DNA of 64,000 nucleotides from Streptomyces griseosporeus (GTDB taxonomy: Bacteria > Actinomycetota > Actinomycetes > Streptomycetales > Streptomycetaceae): positions 159,700 through 223,699 of the forward strand of contig NZ_BNBR01000002.1 of the NCBI RefSeq assembly GCF_014656055.1, in the 5' to 3' direction. The position numbers were made by a program, and so were the translations under genes. Below, one piece after another: positions 15,731 to 24,382 of this stretch. Positions within the stretch are counted from its first letter, which is position 1. Each line of letters starts with the position of its first letter. The notes under the pieces are model-generated. The model did not search any database and had not been told where the DNA came from. It was given only the letters and a program-made list of their open reading frames with translations.

Positions 15731-17467
15731 TTACCGATGTTCCCCGCCGGCGGTCTTCCGCCGCAGCACGACAAAGCCTCCCGTCGCGGCCATGGAGACC
15801 GCGGCCAGACCCGCCGCCCAGGCTGCGTACCCGTCCACTCCGGTGTCGGCGAGCTGTGGGGGCCGTCCGCCGGCCGGGGTGTCATCGGACACCGGCGGGC
15901 GCGGCTGAGTAGTCGTCACACCGGGGCAAGCCGGCGGCTCCCACGGGTCCCCGTAGGCGGGAGGCGCCTCGGCGGAACACGTACCCGTGGGGGTGGGGGT
16001 GGGGGTGGCGGAGCCGGTGCCCGTGGGCGTCGGGGCCCCCGGCCCCGTCGGGTTGGGGCTGCCCGTGCCCGTAGGGCTGGGCGACCCAGGGCCCGTCGGC
16101 GACGGCGACCCGGTGCCGGTCGGGGTCGGCGACCCGGTGCCGGTCGGGGTAGGACTGGCGGTGTCCGTCGGCGTCGGGGAGCTTGTGTCGGTGGGGCTGG
16201 GGCTCGCCGAGTCGGTAGGACTCGGGCTGGCCGTGTCGGTGGGGCTGGGCGACCCAGTGTCGGTAGGACTCGGGCTGGCCGTGTCGGTCGGCGTGGGACT
16301 GGCGGTGTCCGTCGGCGTCGGCGACCCCGTCTCGGTCGGCGTCGGACTCGCCGTATCCGTCGGCGACGGACTCGCCGTATCCGTAGGCGTCGGTGTTGGC
16401 GAATCCGTGTCCGTCGGTGTCGGTGCCGGCGAATCCGTGGCCGTCGGCGTGGGGCTCGGAGAGGTCTGGCAGGTGAGTGTCAGGTCGGCGTTCGTGACGC
16501 TGTTCCCGTCGCTGGTGTCGGCGGGGAGGGAGTTCGTCTGCGGGGTGTAGTCGGCTGACGTCGTGCTCACCTGGTACTGGCCGGGGGCGATGTCCGCGAA
16601 GGCGTAGTTGCCCTGCGCGTCGGTGGTCGTGGTGACGGGCGTGCCGTCGGGGTTCAGGACCGGCGCGCCGTTCTCGTCCAGCAGCCGTACTTCCTGTCCC
16701 GAGGGGGTGCCGCAGTCGGAGGCGAGCCGGCCGGCGATCTGTGAGGACAGCGACGAGGTCCACAACTGGTAGATGGGGAAGCCGCTCTGCAAGCTGAAGG
16801 TCAGCGTGATGCCGGTGACCGGCACGGTCGGCTGGAACCACCCGGCGGCACCCGTCGTGTCGGCGCCGTTGCCGATGAGGGTGCTGGTGGCGGGGTCCCA
16901 GACGGGCTGGTCGGTGTCGGTCCCGGTGGGTCCGCAGGAGGACGGCTTGGGAGAGGACTGGCAGTAGTTGAAGGCCCCCTGCCAGCCCAGCTCCGCAGCT
17001 GTCAGGGGTTGCCCGTCCGCGCCGGTCGCGGAGACCCGGACGCTGTCGGCGTCGATGTCGCCGAGTGTGAACGCGAAGGTCCCGGCGTTGGTCGGCGACT
17101 CGAAGGTGAGGGTCGTCGTGGACGGCGTGCGTCCGGCCGCGGTGCGCAGGTTGACGTAGGTCCTGCCCTGCGACGTCCCGTACCGGGCACCTACGGGCGT
17201 GCCCGGCCCGAGAAAGGCGGAGGTTCCGGACTGCACGGAGGACGTGCTGCTGTCCGTGGTCACCGACGCGGTAGGAAAGCCCGCCAGGGGGATACTGACC
17301 TGGCCCGTGGAGCCGTTCATCGTCCACTCGCCGTACGCGGAGGTGGCGTCTGCGTACGCCGCGGTGAGGGGCCAGCACCAGATGGAGGCCGCCAGCGCGC
17401 CCCCGACGGCGACGAGTGCGGCATTGCGGGCATGGGTCCGACGACCGAGGCATTCGAACGCGTTCAT
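15731..17467 (-). CDS. Wall-anchored LADTG surface protein with Pro-Thr-Ser stalk
   Basis: This is a 578-residue exported protein. After a signal peptide of about 39 residues (cleavage near AYA) comes an unrecognised beta-rich region with several cysteines (about 40-260). A Cna/SdrD-like B domain follows (about 275-345, GQEVRLLDENGAP...NYAFADIAPGQY), then a stalk of SPTPTDTA-type repeats (about 350-490). The C-terminus has LADTG at 539-543, a hydrophobic helix and an arginine-lysine tail. LAxTG is the signal used by Streptomyces class E sortases, so the protein is probably linked to peptidoglycan. The start ATG at 17467 immediately precedes the signal sequence. No sortase is in the window. 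Confidence 0.88.
   Translation of the reverse strand: MNAFECLGRRTHARNAALVAVGGALAASIWCWPLTAAYADATSAYGEWTMNGSTGQVSIPLAGFPTASVTTDSSTSSVQSGTSAFLGPGTPVGARYGTSQGRTYVNLRTAAGRTPSTTTLTFESPTNAGTFAFTLGDIDADSVRVSATGADGQPLTAAELGWQGAFNYCQSSPKPSSCGPTGTDTDQPVWDPATSTLIGNGADTTGAAGWFQPTVPVTGITLTFSLQSGFPIYQLWTSSLSSQIAGRLASDCGTPSGQEVRLLDENGAPVLNPDGTPVTTTTDAQGNYAFADIAPGQYQVSTTSADYTPQTNSLPADTSDGNSVTNADLTLTCQTSPSPTPTATDSPAPTPTDTDSPTPTPTDTASPSPTDTASPTPTETGSPTPTDTASPTPTDTASPSPTDTGSPSPTDTASPSPTDSASPSPTDTSSPTPTDTASPTPTGTGSPTPTGTGSPSPTGPGSPSPTGTGSPNPTGPGAPTPTGTGSATPTPTPTGTCSAEAPPAYGDPWEPPACPGVTTTQPRPPVSDDTPAGGRPPQLADTGVDGYAAWAAGLAAVSMAATGGFVVLRRKTAGGEHR
15987..16460. repeat. Coding tandem repeats (SPTPTDTA-type) in the surface protein
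   Basis: This stretch encodes imperfect repeats of a Ser-Pro-Thr-Pro-Thr-Asp-Thr-Ala type unit, forming an extended cell-wall stalk. The DNA repeats share long identical stretches and could recombine to change stalk length. Confidence 0.8.
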
Positions 17468-17590
17468 GTCCGCCACACTCGGACACCGACGCGCCAGGTC
17501 AGAAACAGCGACGCTGCCGAGGGGACCAAGTCCATCCGATCGTCGCAACGCTGGGCGGCTGCCGCCTCCACCTCGCCTGCGCCCTGGGTG

Positions 17591-18169
17591 TCAGAGCATG
17601 GCGAGCCGGTCCACGAGCAGTTCCACCCTCGCCTCGGCGTACTCGGGCAGCAGGCGTTTGGTGCGGGTCAGGGTGGCGATCCCGTGCAGGGACGCCCAGA
17701 ACACTTCGGTGAACAGGCCCGGTTCGATGCCGTCCCCGGCGACCTCGGCCAGGTTCTCCATCAGCGCGGCGAAAGCGTCCTTCAGCTGTTCCGGGGTGTC
17801 CTCCTGCGCGTACGCCAGGCCGCCGTCGAGCTGGAAGATGGCGTCGTACACCGCGGGATTGCGCTCGGCGAAGTCGAGGTAGGCGCGGGCCAGCGCGGCC
17901 ACCCGCTCGCGCGGGCCGTTGACGGCGGCGGTCGCGGCACGGACCGCCGAGGCCAGCTCGGCGGCGCCCTCCAGAGCGACGGCGCCGATGATCTCGCGCT
18001 TGCCGCGGAAGTGGCTGTAGAGGACGGGCTGGCTGTATTCGATGCGCTCGGCGAGCCGGCGGGTGGTGACCGCGTCCCAGCCCTGCTGCTCGGCGAGTTC
18101 GCGCGCCGCCGCCACGATGAGGCGTTCACGAGCGGCTCGTTCGCGCTCCTTGCGTTCCTTTACCGACAT
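17591..18169 (-). CDS. TetR-family repressor, probably leaderless
   Basis: This is a 192-residue TetR regulator. The helix-turn-helix (TTRRLAERIEYSQPVLYSHF) lies at about residues 35-54, and the C-terminal domain, with FAERNPAVYDAIFQL, resembles the WHG type. It faces the DUF1772 gene across a 91-bp region with three copies of CTAGCANTGCTAG. The -10 hexamer TAGAAT (18176-18181, minus strand) is only six bases from the ATG at 18169, and no ribosome site is present, so the mRNA is probably leaderless. The first operator overlaps this -10, which predicts autorepression. The ligand is unknown. Confidence 0.92.
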   Translation of the reverse strand: MSVKERKERERAARERLIVAAARELAEQQGWDAVTTRRLAERIEYSQPVLYSHFRGKREIIGAVALEGAAELASAVRAATAAVNGPRERVAALARAYLDFAERNPAVYDAIFQLDGGLAYAQEDTPEQLKDAFAALMENLAEVAGDGIEPGLFTEVFWASLHGIATLTRTKRLLPEYAEARVELLVDRLAML

Positions 18170-18178
18170 GCAGCGATT

Positions 18179-18242
18179 CTAGCATTGCTAGACAACCGAG
18201 CGATAGCAGTGCTAGCGTCGATTCATCGCCTAGCACTGCTAG
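18179..18242. promoter_or_regulatory. Three TetR operators in the divergent promoter
   Basis: CTAGCATTGCTAG (18179-18191), ATAGCAGTGCTAG (18203-18215) and CTAGCACTGCTAG (18230-18242) are near-identical 13-bp palindromes, 24 and 27 bp apart centre to centre. They fill the space between the TetR and DUF1772 genes and are almost certainly bound by that TetR protein. Confidence 0.88.
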
Positions 18243-18260
18243 ATCTCTGGGGGGATCGTC

Positions 18261-18707
18261 ATGCTCGACGCACTCGAAGTCGCCACGACCGTCATCGTCG
18301 GCCTCATGGTGGGGGTGGAGTTCAGCGTCGCCTTCATCATGAACCGGATCCTGGACGCGCTTCCCGAGGACAGCGCCCAGCTCGGCCACGCCCACGGCGG
18401 CCGGATGCTCGGCGCCCTGATGCCGTTCTGGTACATCGGCTCACTCGTCCTCAGCGCGATCTGGGCCGTCGCCGGATGGCACCACCAGGGCGCCGGACTC
18501 GTCGTCACCGCCGCCGCTCTGCTGATCGTCAGCGTGGTGATGTCGGTCCTGCTCCTCGTCCCGATCAACAACCGGAACAAGACCTGGACCACCGACAACC
18601 GGCCCGCCGACTGGAAAGAGCAGCTGAACCGCTGGCAGCGCTACCACTACGTCCGCGTCGCCGTCATCGTCGCCGCCTTCACCCTGCTGGTCACCGCCCT
18701 GACGTAA
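18261..18707 (+). CDS. DUF1772 (anthrone-oxygenase-like) membrane protein
   Basis: This 148-residue protein has four predicted membrane helices and the layout of the DUF1772 family, some members of which are anthrone oxygenases. Most bacterial members are uncharacterised. The conserved NRWQRYHYVR segment lies before the last helix. GGGGGGATC precedes the ATG at 18261. It is the first gene of a two-gene unit with the DUF4267 gene and is controlled by the three operators upstream, so it is expected to be induced by whatever ligand releases the divergent TetR repressor. Confidence 0.85.
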   Translation: MLDALEVATTVIVGLMVGVEFSVAFIMNRILDALPEDSAQLGHAHGGRMLGALMPFWYIGSLVLSAIWAVAGWHHQGAGLVVTAAALLIVSVVMSVLLLVPINNRNKTWTTDNRPADWKEQLNRWQRYHYVRVAVIVAAFTLLVTALT

Positions 18708-18762
18708 GGCGACCGCCACCACGACACGTGTCCGTTGACGAAGCCTCACAAGGAGAAGACCC

Positions 18763-19206
18763 ATGGCGCTGAAGAAGATCAACACCGTCCTGACCGCCGC
18801 CTTCGTCCTGTTCATCCTCTGGTTCGGGACGGAGTTCATCCTGATCCCGGAGACGACGGCGCCGACCTTCGGCCTGCCGAGCTGGCCCTCCGGCGACGGC
18901 GGCGGCTTCCTCGTCGTGAAGGGAGTGCGGGACGTCGTCCTCGCCCTGGTCCTGGGCATCCTGCTGGTGACGGGGCACCGCCGGGCCCTGGGCTGGGTGC
19001 TGCTGGTGGAGGCCTTCGCCGCGTACGGCGACATGGCCACCGTGCTGGCCCATCACGGCTCCGTGGCCACCGCGCTCGGCGTCCACTGCATGACCGCGAC
19101 CGTGATGGTGCTCAACGGGCTGATGATCATGTTTGAGACCCGCAACGCCGTGGCCACTTCCGGGGGCACCCGCCCCGCTGTCCGCCTGGCGCGGACCAGG
19201 CCGTGA
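18763..19206 (+). CDS. DUF4267 family small membrane protein
   Basis: This is a 147-residue protein with about four hydrophobic segments. FGTEFILIPETTAPTFGLP and the KGVRDVVLALV segment match DUF4267, a family of unknown function often found beside TetR genes and DUF1772 proteins. An AAGGAGAAG ribosome site precedes the ATG. It lies 55 bp after the DUF1772 gene in the same direction, so the two are probably co-transcribed and de-repressed together. Confidence 0.82.
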   Translation: MALKKINTVLTAAFVLFILWFGTEFILIPETTAPTFGLPSWPSGDGGGFLVVKGVRDVVLALVLGILLVTGHRRALGWVLLVEAFAAYGDMATVLAHHGSVATALGVHCMTATVMVLNGLMIMFETRNAVATSGGTRPAVRLARTRP

Positions 19207-19322
19207 TCGTCCCGTCGGTTTCGCCCTTCCGGCCCTGACATCCGGTCGGGCGAGCCGGTTCGGTGTTCGCGGTGGTCAGGGGCAGGATGCCGTCACAGAT
19301 ACCGGACACGTAGGGGGATGTG

Positions 19323-20399
19323 ATGGTGTGGCGGGGGGTGCCGGATGCGGGAGTGCCGGCGAGGGATCGGTTCGAGTGGTTCTCAGAGATGCTGGCCGCT
19401 TCTCTGGCGCCGATGAGGGTCAGCAGCGACAGCACGGCCGACTTCGAGGCGGAGGCGGCCGTGCTGGAGCTCGGCCCGGTGCAGTTGTCGAGATTCGTGT
19501 ATTCGCCGTTGCGGACGCAGCGCACAGAGGCCCTCATCAGGCGTGCCGACCCGGAGCAGTACCACTTGGGATGGGTGCGAGCGGGCCGGATGGAAGTCGA
19601 CCAGGGCGGTAACACGTCCGGGCCCGTCACGGGCGACATGGTGCTCATGGACACCTCGCGCCCGCAGCGGGCCGTCGCCTCAGGGGCCGGCGGCGGCTCC
19701 GGGAGGACCGAGGCGCTCGTCCTCCAGGTGCCGCGGGCGGCGCTTCCGCTGCGGGCCCGCCGGGTGGACCGGATGGTCGCCCAGCGCATCCCGGCCGGGG
19801 CGGGCATGGCGGCGATCTTGGCCCGTTTCCTCGCGGCGCTGCACACGCAGGGCCCCGAGTGCCGGCCAGGGGACCAGGAGCGGCTCGGAACCCTCGCCCT
19901 CGAACTCACCGCCTCCTGCCTCGCGGAGCGGCTCGGCGTCCTCGCCGACGAGCCGCCCGAGGCACGCCCCCTCGCCCTCCGCGAGCGGATCGACGCCTTC
20001 ATCGACCACAACCTGGGGGACCCCGAGCTGACGCCCCGGATGGTCGCCGAGCACCATCACCTGTCGCTGCGCAGCCTGTACGCCCTGTTCGAGGACGAGG
20101 AGGTCAGCGTGGCAGGGAGGATCCGCCTGCGCAGGCTCGAACGCTGCCGCGACGACCTGGCCGGCCCCGCACTGCGTGCGCACACGGTGCGGGCGATCGC
20201 CGCCCGCTGGGGGTTCACCGACGGCTCCGTCTTCAGCCGCGCGTTCCGCGAGGCGTACGGCATGTCCCCGAGCGAACACCGCCGCGCGGCGGAACACGCA
20301 GACACCGCCGGGCACGCTCAGCGCAGCGCCCTTCCCTCAGGCGCACGTCAGGGTCCGCCGGGCTCTTCCTTGTCGCGGCCTTCGCCGCAGCTTTCGTGA
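19323..20399 (+). CDS. AraC/XylS-family transcriptional regulator
   Basis: This is a 358-residue regulator. The N-terminal 200 residues form an AraC-binding-like ligand domain (FSEMLAASLAP...QYHLGWVRAG). The C-terminal AraC DNA-binding domain starts near residue 225 (IDAFIDHNLGDPELTPRMVA) and contains both helix-turn-helix units, ending in WGFTDGSVFSRAFREAYGMSPSEHR. The ATG at 19323 is preferred over the GTG one codon earlier because GGGGG lies at good distance. There is no obvious partner gene; the next gene, a secreted EEP protein, follows after 72 bp and might be a target. A disordered Pro/Ser tail of about 35 residues follows the DNA-binding domain. Confidence 0.9.
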   Translation: MVWRGVPDAGVPARDRFEWFSEMLAASLAPMRVSSDSTADFEAEAAVLELGPVQLSRFVYSPLRTQRTEALIRRADPEQYHLGWVRAGRMEVDQGGNTSGPVTGDMVLMDTSRPQRAVASGAGGGSGRTEALVLQVPRAALPLRARRVDRMVAQRIPAGAGMAAILARFLAALHTQGPECRPGDQERLGTLALELTASCLAERLGVLADEPPEARPLALRERIDAFIDHNLGDPELTPRMVAEHHHLSLRSLYALFEDEEVSVAGRIRLRRLERCRDDLAGPALRAHTVRAIAARWGFTDGSVFSRAFREAYGMSPSEHRRAAEHADTAGHAQRSALPSGARQGPPGSSLSRPSPQLS

Positions 20400-20471
20400 G
20401 CATGACCGCTCAGGTCCGGCGTACGGGGAGGCCGCTGTCTCGCTGCGGAAGCGGGCGGTGAGAATGAGCCG

Positions 20472-22019
20472 GTGAAACGCATACGCATCGTGATGACGAC
20501 CCTGGCCTTGCTCGTGGCCGGTTCGGTGAGTCTGCTGGCGCCCGGTGCGGCCGCGGCCGCGGACGCGCCGCGGTCCTCGACCGGCCAGCGGTGGGCCCTC
20601 CAGATCACGGACGGGGTCACCGGGAAGAGCTACTACGTCGCCGCGGAGCTGAGCGACTCGCTCAGCTCGGAACAGAAGGGACGGCTGCGAGCCAGGACGG
20701 CCGCCACTTCCCCGTCCGCGATCGGCACGTGGGAGACCTTCACCCTGCACACCGCCGACAACGGCGCGACGGTCTCCCTGCGGAACGAGGAGAACGGCCT
20801 CTACGTCTCGACCGAGGTCAACTACGCGACGCCCTATGCGAAGATGCTCCGCGCCCGCGCGCGCAGCATCGGCAGCAGCTCGACCGCGTGGGAGAAGTTC
20901 GAGCTGCGGAAGGACCCGGAGGTGGCCGGGGCCTACAACCTGAAGTCCATGGCGACGCAGCAGTTCGTGTCCGCGCGCTTCAACCTTCCCTCCACCGGTG
21001 ACCAGGGGCTGCTCCTGGCCGGGTACGCCGAGGCGTCCGGGTCGTGGGAGCGCGTCCGGCTCGTGCCGGTGCCCAACAGCGGCCAGTACGGGGACACGGC
21101 CGACCCCCCGGCCACGACCACCGGCCCCGCGGGAACCGTGCAGAACGTCGTGTCGTGGAACGCCTGCTCGAACAACAACGACGACTGTGCTCTCGACAAC
21201 GCCGAAGTGACCACCGTCGGTGACACCGTCGCCGGGCAGGCGGCAGCCGCCGACGCCGACGTCATGTTCGTCCAGGAGTTCTGCGAGAAGTCCGCGGCTC
21301 CCCTGGAGAGCAGCCTTGAAAGCCGGCGCGTGGGCGGTCTGACCGACTGGGACGTGCGGTTCGCCCCCACCTACCGGAAGCTGACCGGCACCGGCGTCCT
21401 CGCCCAGAAGCAGTGCGCGAACAGCGGGAGCGGCGCAGACCGGGGTGCGTACGGCATGGCTGTCGCCGTTCCCAGTGAGAACACCTGGTACCGCTCCTGG
21501 GTCCTTCCCTCGCGGGACACCGCCGAGCAGCGCCCGCTCATGTGCGCGACCCTCCCGTCGCTGGGCACGGCCTTCTGCGGCGGCCACTTCAGCGCCGGGA
21601 TCGCCGGCGACGACGTCACGGACAGCGCAAACCCGCAGCCCACCGGCTACTACAGGAACGAGCAGGCCAAGACGGCCTTCCAGCAGGCCTCCACGCTGCG
21701 CGGTCTCGGCTACGAGGTCGTCTTCGGCGGTGACCTGAACGCCACCCCGCCCGACGCGCCGCAGGGCACCGGCTCGGCCCCGGCGTGGGTGCTCGAACCG
21801 CTCTACCACCAGCCCGGAGTCGTCGACGACCGCTTCGAGGAGTGCGACCAGTCGGCCAACGGCGGCGCGCGCACCGGTGCGCCGACCCATGTGAGCACGT
21901 CGTCCAGCCTGAAGCTCGACTACGTCTTCGGCCCGCAGAGCGCCGACTACTCCTGCTCGGTCACCGACACGGGTCTGTCGGACCACAAACTGATCCGCGC
22001 CGCGGTCGCCTTCCACTGA
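20472..22019 (+). CDS. Secreted fascin-like / EEP hydrolase fusion
   Basis: This is a 515-residue exported protein. The signal peptide covers residues 1-30 (AAAAA cleavage region). Residues about 35-200 look like a beta-trefoil of the fascin/actin-crosslinking type (GKSYYVAAELS, GLYVSTEVNYA, QQFVSARFN). Residues about 220-515 form an endonuclease/exonuclease/phosphatase (EEP) domain: VVSWNACSNN, VMFVQEF with the metal glutamate, FGGDLNATP, KLDYVFG and the catalytic histidine in SDHKLI. Nucleic acid or a phosphoester is the likely substrate, and the trefoil may bind a polymer. The start is GTG at 20472. A perfect stem-loop at 22032-22064 closes the gene. Confidence 0.85.
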   Translation: MKRIRIVMTTLALLVAGSVSLLAPGAAAAADAPRSSTGQRWALQITDGVTGKSYYVAAELSDSLSSEQKGRLRARTAATSPSAIGTWETFTLHTADNGATVSLRNEENGLYVSTEVNYATPYAKMLRARARSIGSSSTAWEKFELRKDPEVAGAYNLKSMATQQFVSARFNLPSTGDQGLLLAGYAEASGSWERVRLVPVPNSGQYGDTADPPATTTGPAGTVQNVVSWNACSNNNDDCALDNAEVTTVGDTVAGQAAAADADVMFVQEFCEKSAAPLESSLESRRVGGLTDWDVRFAPTYRKLTGTGVLAQKQCANSGSGADRGAYGMAVAVPSENTWYRSWVLPSRDTAEQRPLMCATLPSLGTAFCGGHFSAGIAGDDVTDSANPQPTGYYRNEQAKTAFQQASTLRGLGYEVVFGGDLNATPPDAPQGTGSAPAWVLEPLYHQPGVVDDRFEECDQSANGGARTGAPTHVSTSSSLKLDYVFGPQSADYSCSVTDTGLSDHKLIRAAVAFH

Positions 22020-22031
22020 ACGGGCACCCGG

Positions 22032-22064
22032 GCCACGACCGCGGGAGACACCCGCGGTCGTGGC
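22032..22064. terminator. Bidirectional terminator between EEP and chitinase genes
   Basis: GCCACGACCGCGGG (22032-22045) and CCCGCGGTCGTGGC (22051-22064) form a perfect 14-bp stem with a 5-base loop between two convergent genes. Confidence 0.85.
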
Positions 22065-22106
22065 GGGCAGGGGCGGTGTCGCCCCGGCGGGCGGGGCTGG
22101 GGGCCG

Positions 22107-22997
22107 TCAGCAGTAGAGGTTGCCGCCGGGCGACGTCCCGAGGATCTGCGTGAACCGCAGGTAGCTGTCCACGCGGCTCTGCACCTGCGCCGGGTTCTTG
22201 CCGTCGCACTCCAGGGAGCCGTTGATGCTGCGGATCGTCTGGCCGAAACCGGCGCCGTTGACCATGGCGTTGTGCGGGGTCATGCTGCCGGGGCCGGTCT
22301 GGGTGTTCCAGTACCACAGGGCCGTCTTCCAGGCCACCGCCGAGTCGTTCTGCACCAGCCAGGGGTTGCCCAGGAGGTCGATGCCGAGCGCGTCGCCCGC
22401 CGCCTTGTAGTTGAAGTTCCAGCTCAGCTGGATCGGGCCGCGTCCGTAGTAGGCGGCCTGTCCGGCGGGACAGCCGTAGGGCCGGCTCCAGTCGCAGTAG
22501 TGCGGGTAGTTGGCGGTGTTCTGCTCCACCACGTACACCAGACCGCCGGTCTCGTGGCTGACGTTGGCGAGGAAAGCCGCGGCCTCCTGCTTCTTCACCG
22601 TGTCGCTGCCGGTGTTGGCGAAACCGGGGTAGGCGCTGAGGGCGGCGGTGAGGCCGCTGTAGCTGTAGAAGGGGTTCCGGTTGGGGAACATCTGGTTGAA
22701 CTGCGCCTCCGTCACGACGAAGCGCGCGTCGGGCGTGCCCGGGCCGCTGTCACAAGCGTACGGGTCCCAGTACCAGGTGCTGATGACCGGGTCGTAACCC
22801 GGGTTCGCGTGCTCGGCGATGTACGCCTTGCCGTCGGTGTACCGGACGATGTCGCCCGCGTTGTACGACTTTCCGGCCACCCAGCTGGGGTAGCTGGAGC
22901 AGGTCGCGGCGACGGCGTCGGTGGCCGGTAGCAGTACCGGGGCGGTGCCGGCGAGGGTGAGGGCGGCCAGGACGGCGGAGACATGGCGTCTCGACAC
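22107..22997 (-). CDS. Secreted GH19 chitinase with N-terminal CBM5/12
   Basis: This 296-residue extracellular chitinase hydrolyses chitin with inversion. A signal peptide of about 30 residues is followed by a small chitin-binding module (about 33-75: WVAGKSYNAGDIVRYTDGKAY, ending WYWDPYAC). A GH19 domain follows, with the catalytic glutamate in NVSHETGG and the conserved YYGRGPIQLSWNFNY. Length and layout match Streptomyces ChiC/ChiF-type enzymes. The GTG start at 22997 has AAGGAG at the right distance; the longer open frame lacks a ribosome site. Two DasR-like boxes at 23128-23160 suggest control by the N-acetylglucosamine regulator. Confidence 0.93.
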   Translation of the reverse strand: MSRRHVSAVLAALTLAGTAPVLLPATDAVAATCSSYPSWVAGKSYNAGDIVRYTDGKAYIAEHANPGYDPVISTWYWDPYACDSGPGTPDARFVVTEAQFNQMFPNRNPFYSYSGLTAALSAYPGFANTGSDTVKKQEAAAFLANVSHETGGLVYVVEQNTANYPHYCDWSRPYGCPAGQAAYYGRGPIQLSWNFNYKAAGDALGIDLLGNPWLVQNDSAVAWKTALWYWNTQTGPGSMTPHNAMVNGAGFGQTIRSINGSLECDGKNPAQVQSRVDSYLRFTQILGTSPGGNLYC

Positions 22998-23463
22998 GGG
23001 ATCAACTCCTTTGCGCAGCGCGGCCGTTGTCGGGCGGGGCGCAAGGGGGCCCGCGCCGCACGTACCGGCGGACCGGATACGGGATGACGACGGCCGTGGT
23101 GGGGGGGTGTGAGCCACACTCAACCGCGTTGGTCTGTACCAGTCAAGGGTGTAGACCAGTCAGGAACGCGCCCTCCATGGCCGGGAAAAGCCGCTTGCCC
23201 AGGCGGGCCGGCCGTGGGAAAGTGTGCCGCGCTCTGCGACCTCGCAGACGCACTCACGGTGAGGAACGAAGCCAATGTTCTCGGCGTCCCCCAGCGGCCG
23301 CCGTCGGCGCTGAGCGTCCGCTGCCGCGGCCTCGGATCACGCCACGCTGTTTCCTACGGCGGCCCCACGACGCGGTGCCTGACGCACCGCCACTCTTCCG
23401 CGCCCCGAACGCCGTGCGTTCACCGGGGGCTTCTCCAGAGACTTCGTGAGGTCGACACCCACC
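22998..23463. other. 466-bp divergent intergenic region (chitinase / GNAT)
   Basis: This region carries the chitinase leader and the pair of DasR-like boxes (23128-23160). The rest, up to the acetyltransferase start, is GC-rich and shows no convincing gene or clear promoter hexamers. Confidence 0.6.
23128..23160. promoter_or_regulatory. Two DasR-like (dre) boxes upstream of chitinase
   Basis: On the minus strand ACTGGTCTACACCCTT (23145-23160) and ACTGGTACAGACCAAC (23128-23143) match the dre consensus ACTGGTCTAGACCACT at about 13 and 12 of 16 positions. They are direct repeats with a 17-bp period, also like the paired repeats of Streptomyces chitinase promoters. They lie 131-163 bp before the start codon. 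Confidence 0.65.
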
Positions 23464-24270
23464 ATGGACATCCAGGTCCAGAGTTTCGCCGTGGCCCATC
23501 TCCGCCGCCGACCCGCGGTCGTCGAGACCGGCGGCTTCGTCGCGGGCTTCATCCCCGGCACCGACAACCCCTACCTCAACTACGCGACCCCGCTGCCCGG
23601 CGCCGAGCCGACGGAGCGGGACGTCGCGGCGCTGATCCGCGTCTTCCGGGAGCGAGGACTGCTGCCTCGGCTGGAGTTCGCCCCTCAGGCCGCGCCCGCC
23701 GTCGAAGCCGTGCTGCGGGCGGCGGGCTTCGCCGACGAGGCGGTGCACGCGTACCTCGTGTGCACGCCCCGCACGCTGACACTCCCCCGGTCCTCCGACC
23801 GCATCCGCGTGCGGACGCCGCAGACCGACGAGGAGTTCGCCGCGCTCGATGCCGCGCTGGCCGAGGCATTCGGCGGCGTGTTCCCACCCTCCGCGGAGGG
23901 TGCGGCACGACTGCGCCGCACCCAGGAGAGCGGCGGCGCCGTGCGCTTCGTCCCCGACCCGGAGGGCGGCGTCGCCGGCGGCGCGTCCTGCTCCCCGGCG
24001 GCGGAGGGCACCGCGGAGCTGTCCGGCGTCGGTACCCGCCCGGCCTGCCGCGGCCGCGGGATCGCCGCCGCCGTCACCGCGGCTCTGACGGAGGCGATGT
24101 TCTCCCAGGGGGCCGGATCCGTCTGGCTGGAGTACTCGGGAGAAGGATCCCGCCGCGTCTACGAGCGCGTCGGATACCGTCCGCACGGCACGCGCCTCTA
24201 CGTGTCCCTGCCCCCGACGGCTCCGGCACCTCCCGCACCTCCGACCGGCCCGGCACGCTCGGGCGGTTGA
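23464..24270 (+). CDS. GNAT-family N-acetyltransferase
   Basis: This is a protein of 268 residues with a C-terminal GNAT acetyl-CoA-dependent acyltransferase domain. The acetyl-CoA loop GVGTRPACRGRGIAAAVTAAL is near residue 190, and the following beta strand and VYERVGYRPHGTR motif complete the fold. The N-terminal half has weaker similarity and may be a degenerate second GNAT domain, as in other double-GNAT proteins. The start at the ATG 23464 gives MDIQVQSF; a GTG 18 bp upstream is also possible. The acceptor substrate is unknown. A proline-rich tail ends the protein. Confidence 0.82.
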   Translation: MDIQVQSFAVAHLRRRPAVVETGGFVAGFIPGTDNPYLNYATPLPGAEPTERDVAALIRVFRERGLLPRLEFAPQAAPAVEAVLRAAGFADEAVHAYLVCTPRTLTLPRSSDRIRVRTPQTDEEFAALDAALAEAFGGVFPPSAEGAARLRRTQESGGAVRFVPDPEGGVAGGASCSPAAEGTAELSGVGTRPACRGRGIAAAVTAALTEAMFSQGAGSVWLEYSGEGSRRVYERVGYRPHGTRLYVSLPPTAPAPPAPPTGPARSGG

Positions 24271-24382
24271 CGGATCCGGCTACGCACTCGCCCGGCGAGG
24301 CCTCCAGCCGCGCGTAGTGGGCGCGGACCGCCGGACGGGGTGGGTGTGGGCGGCGAGTGCTGATCACATCTGTGGCGCACCG

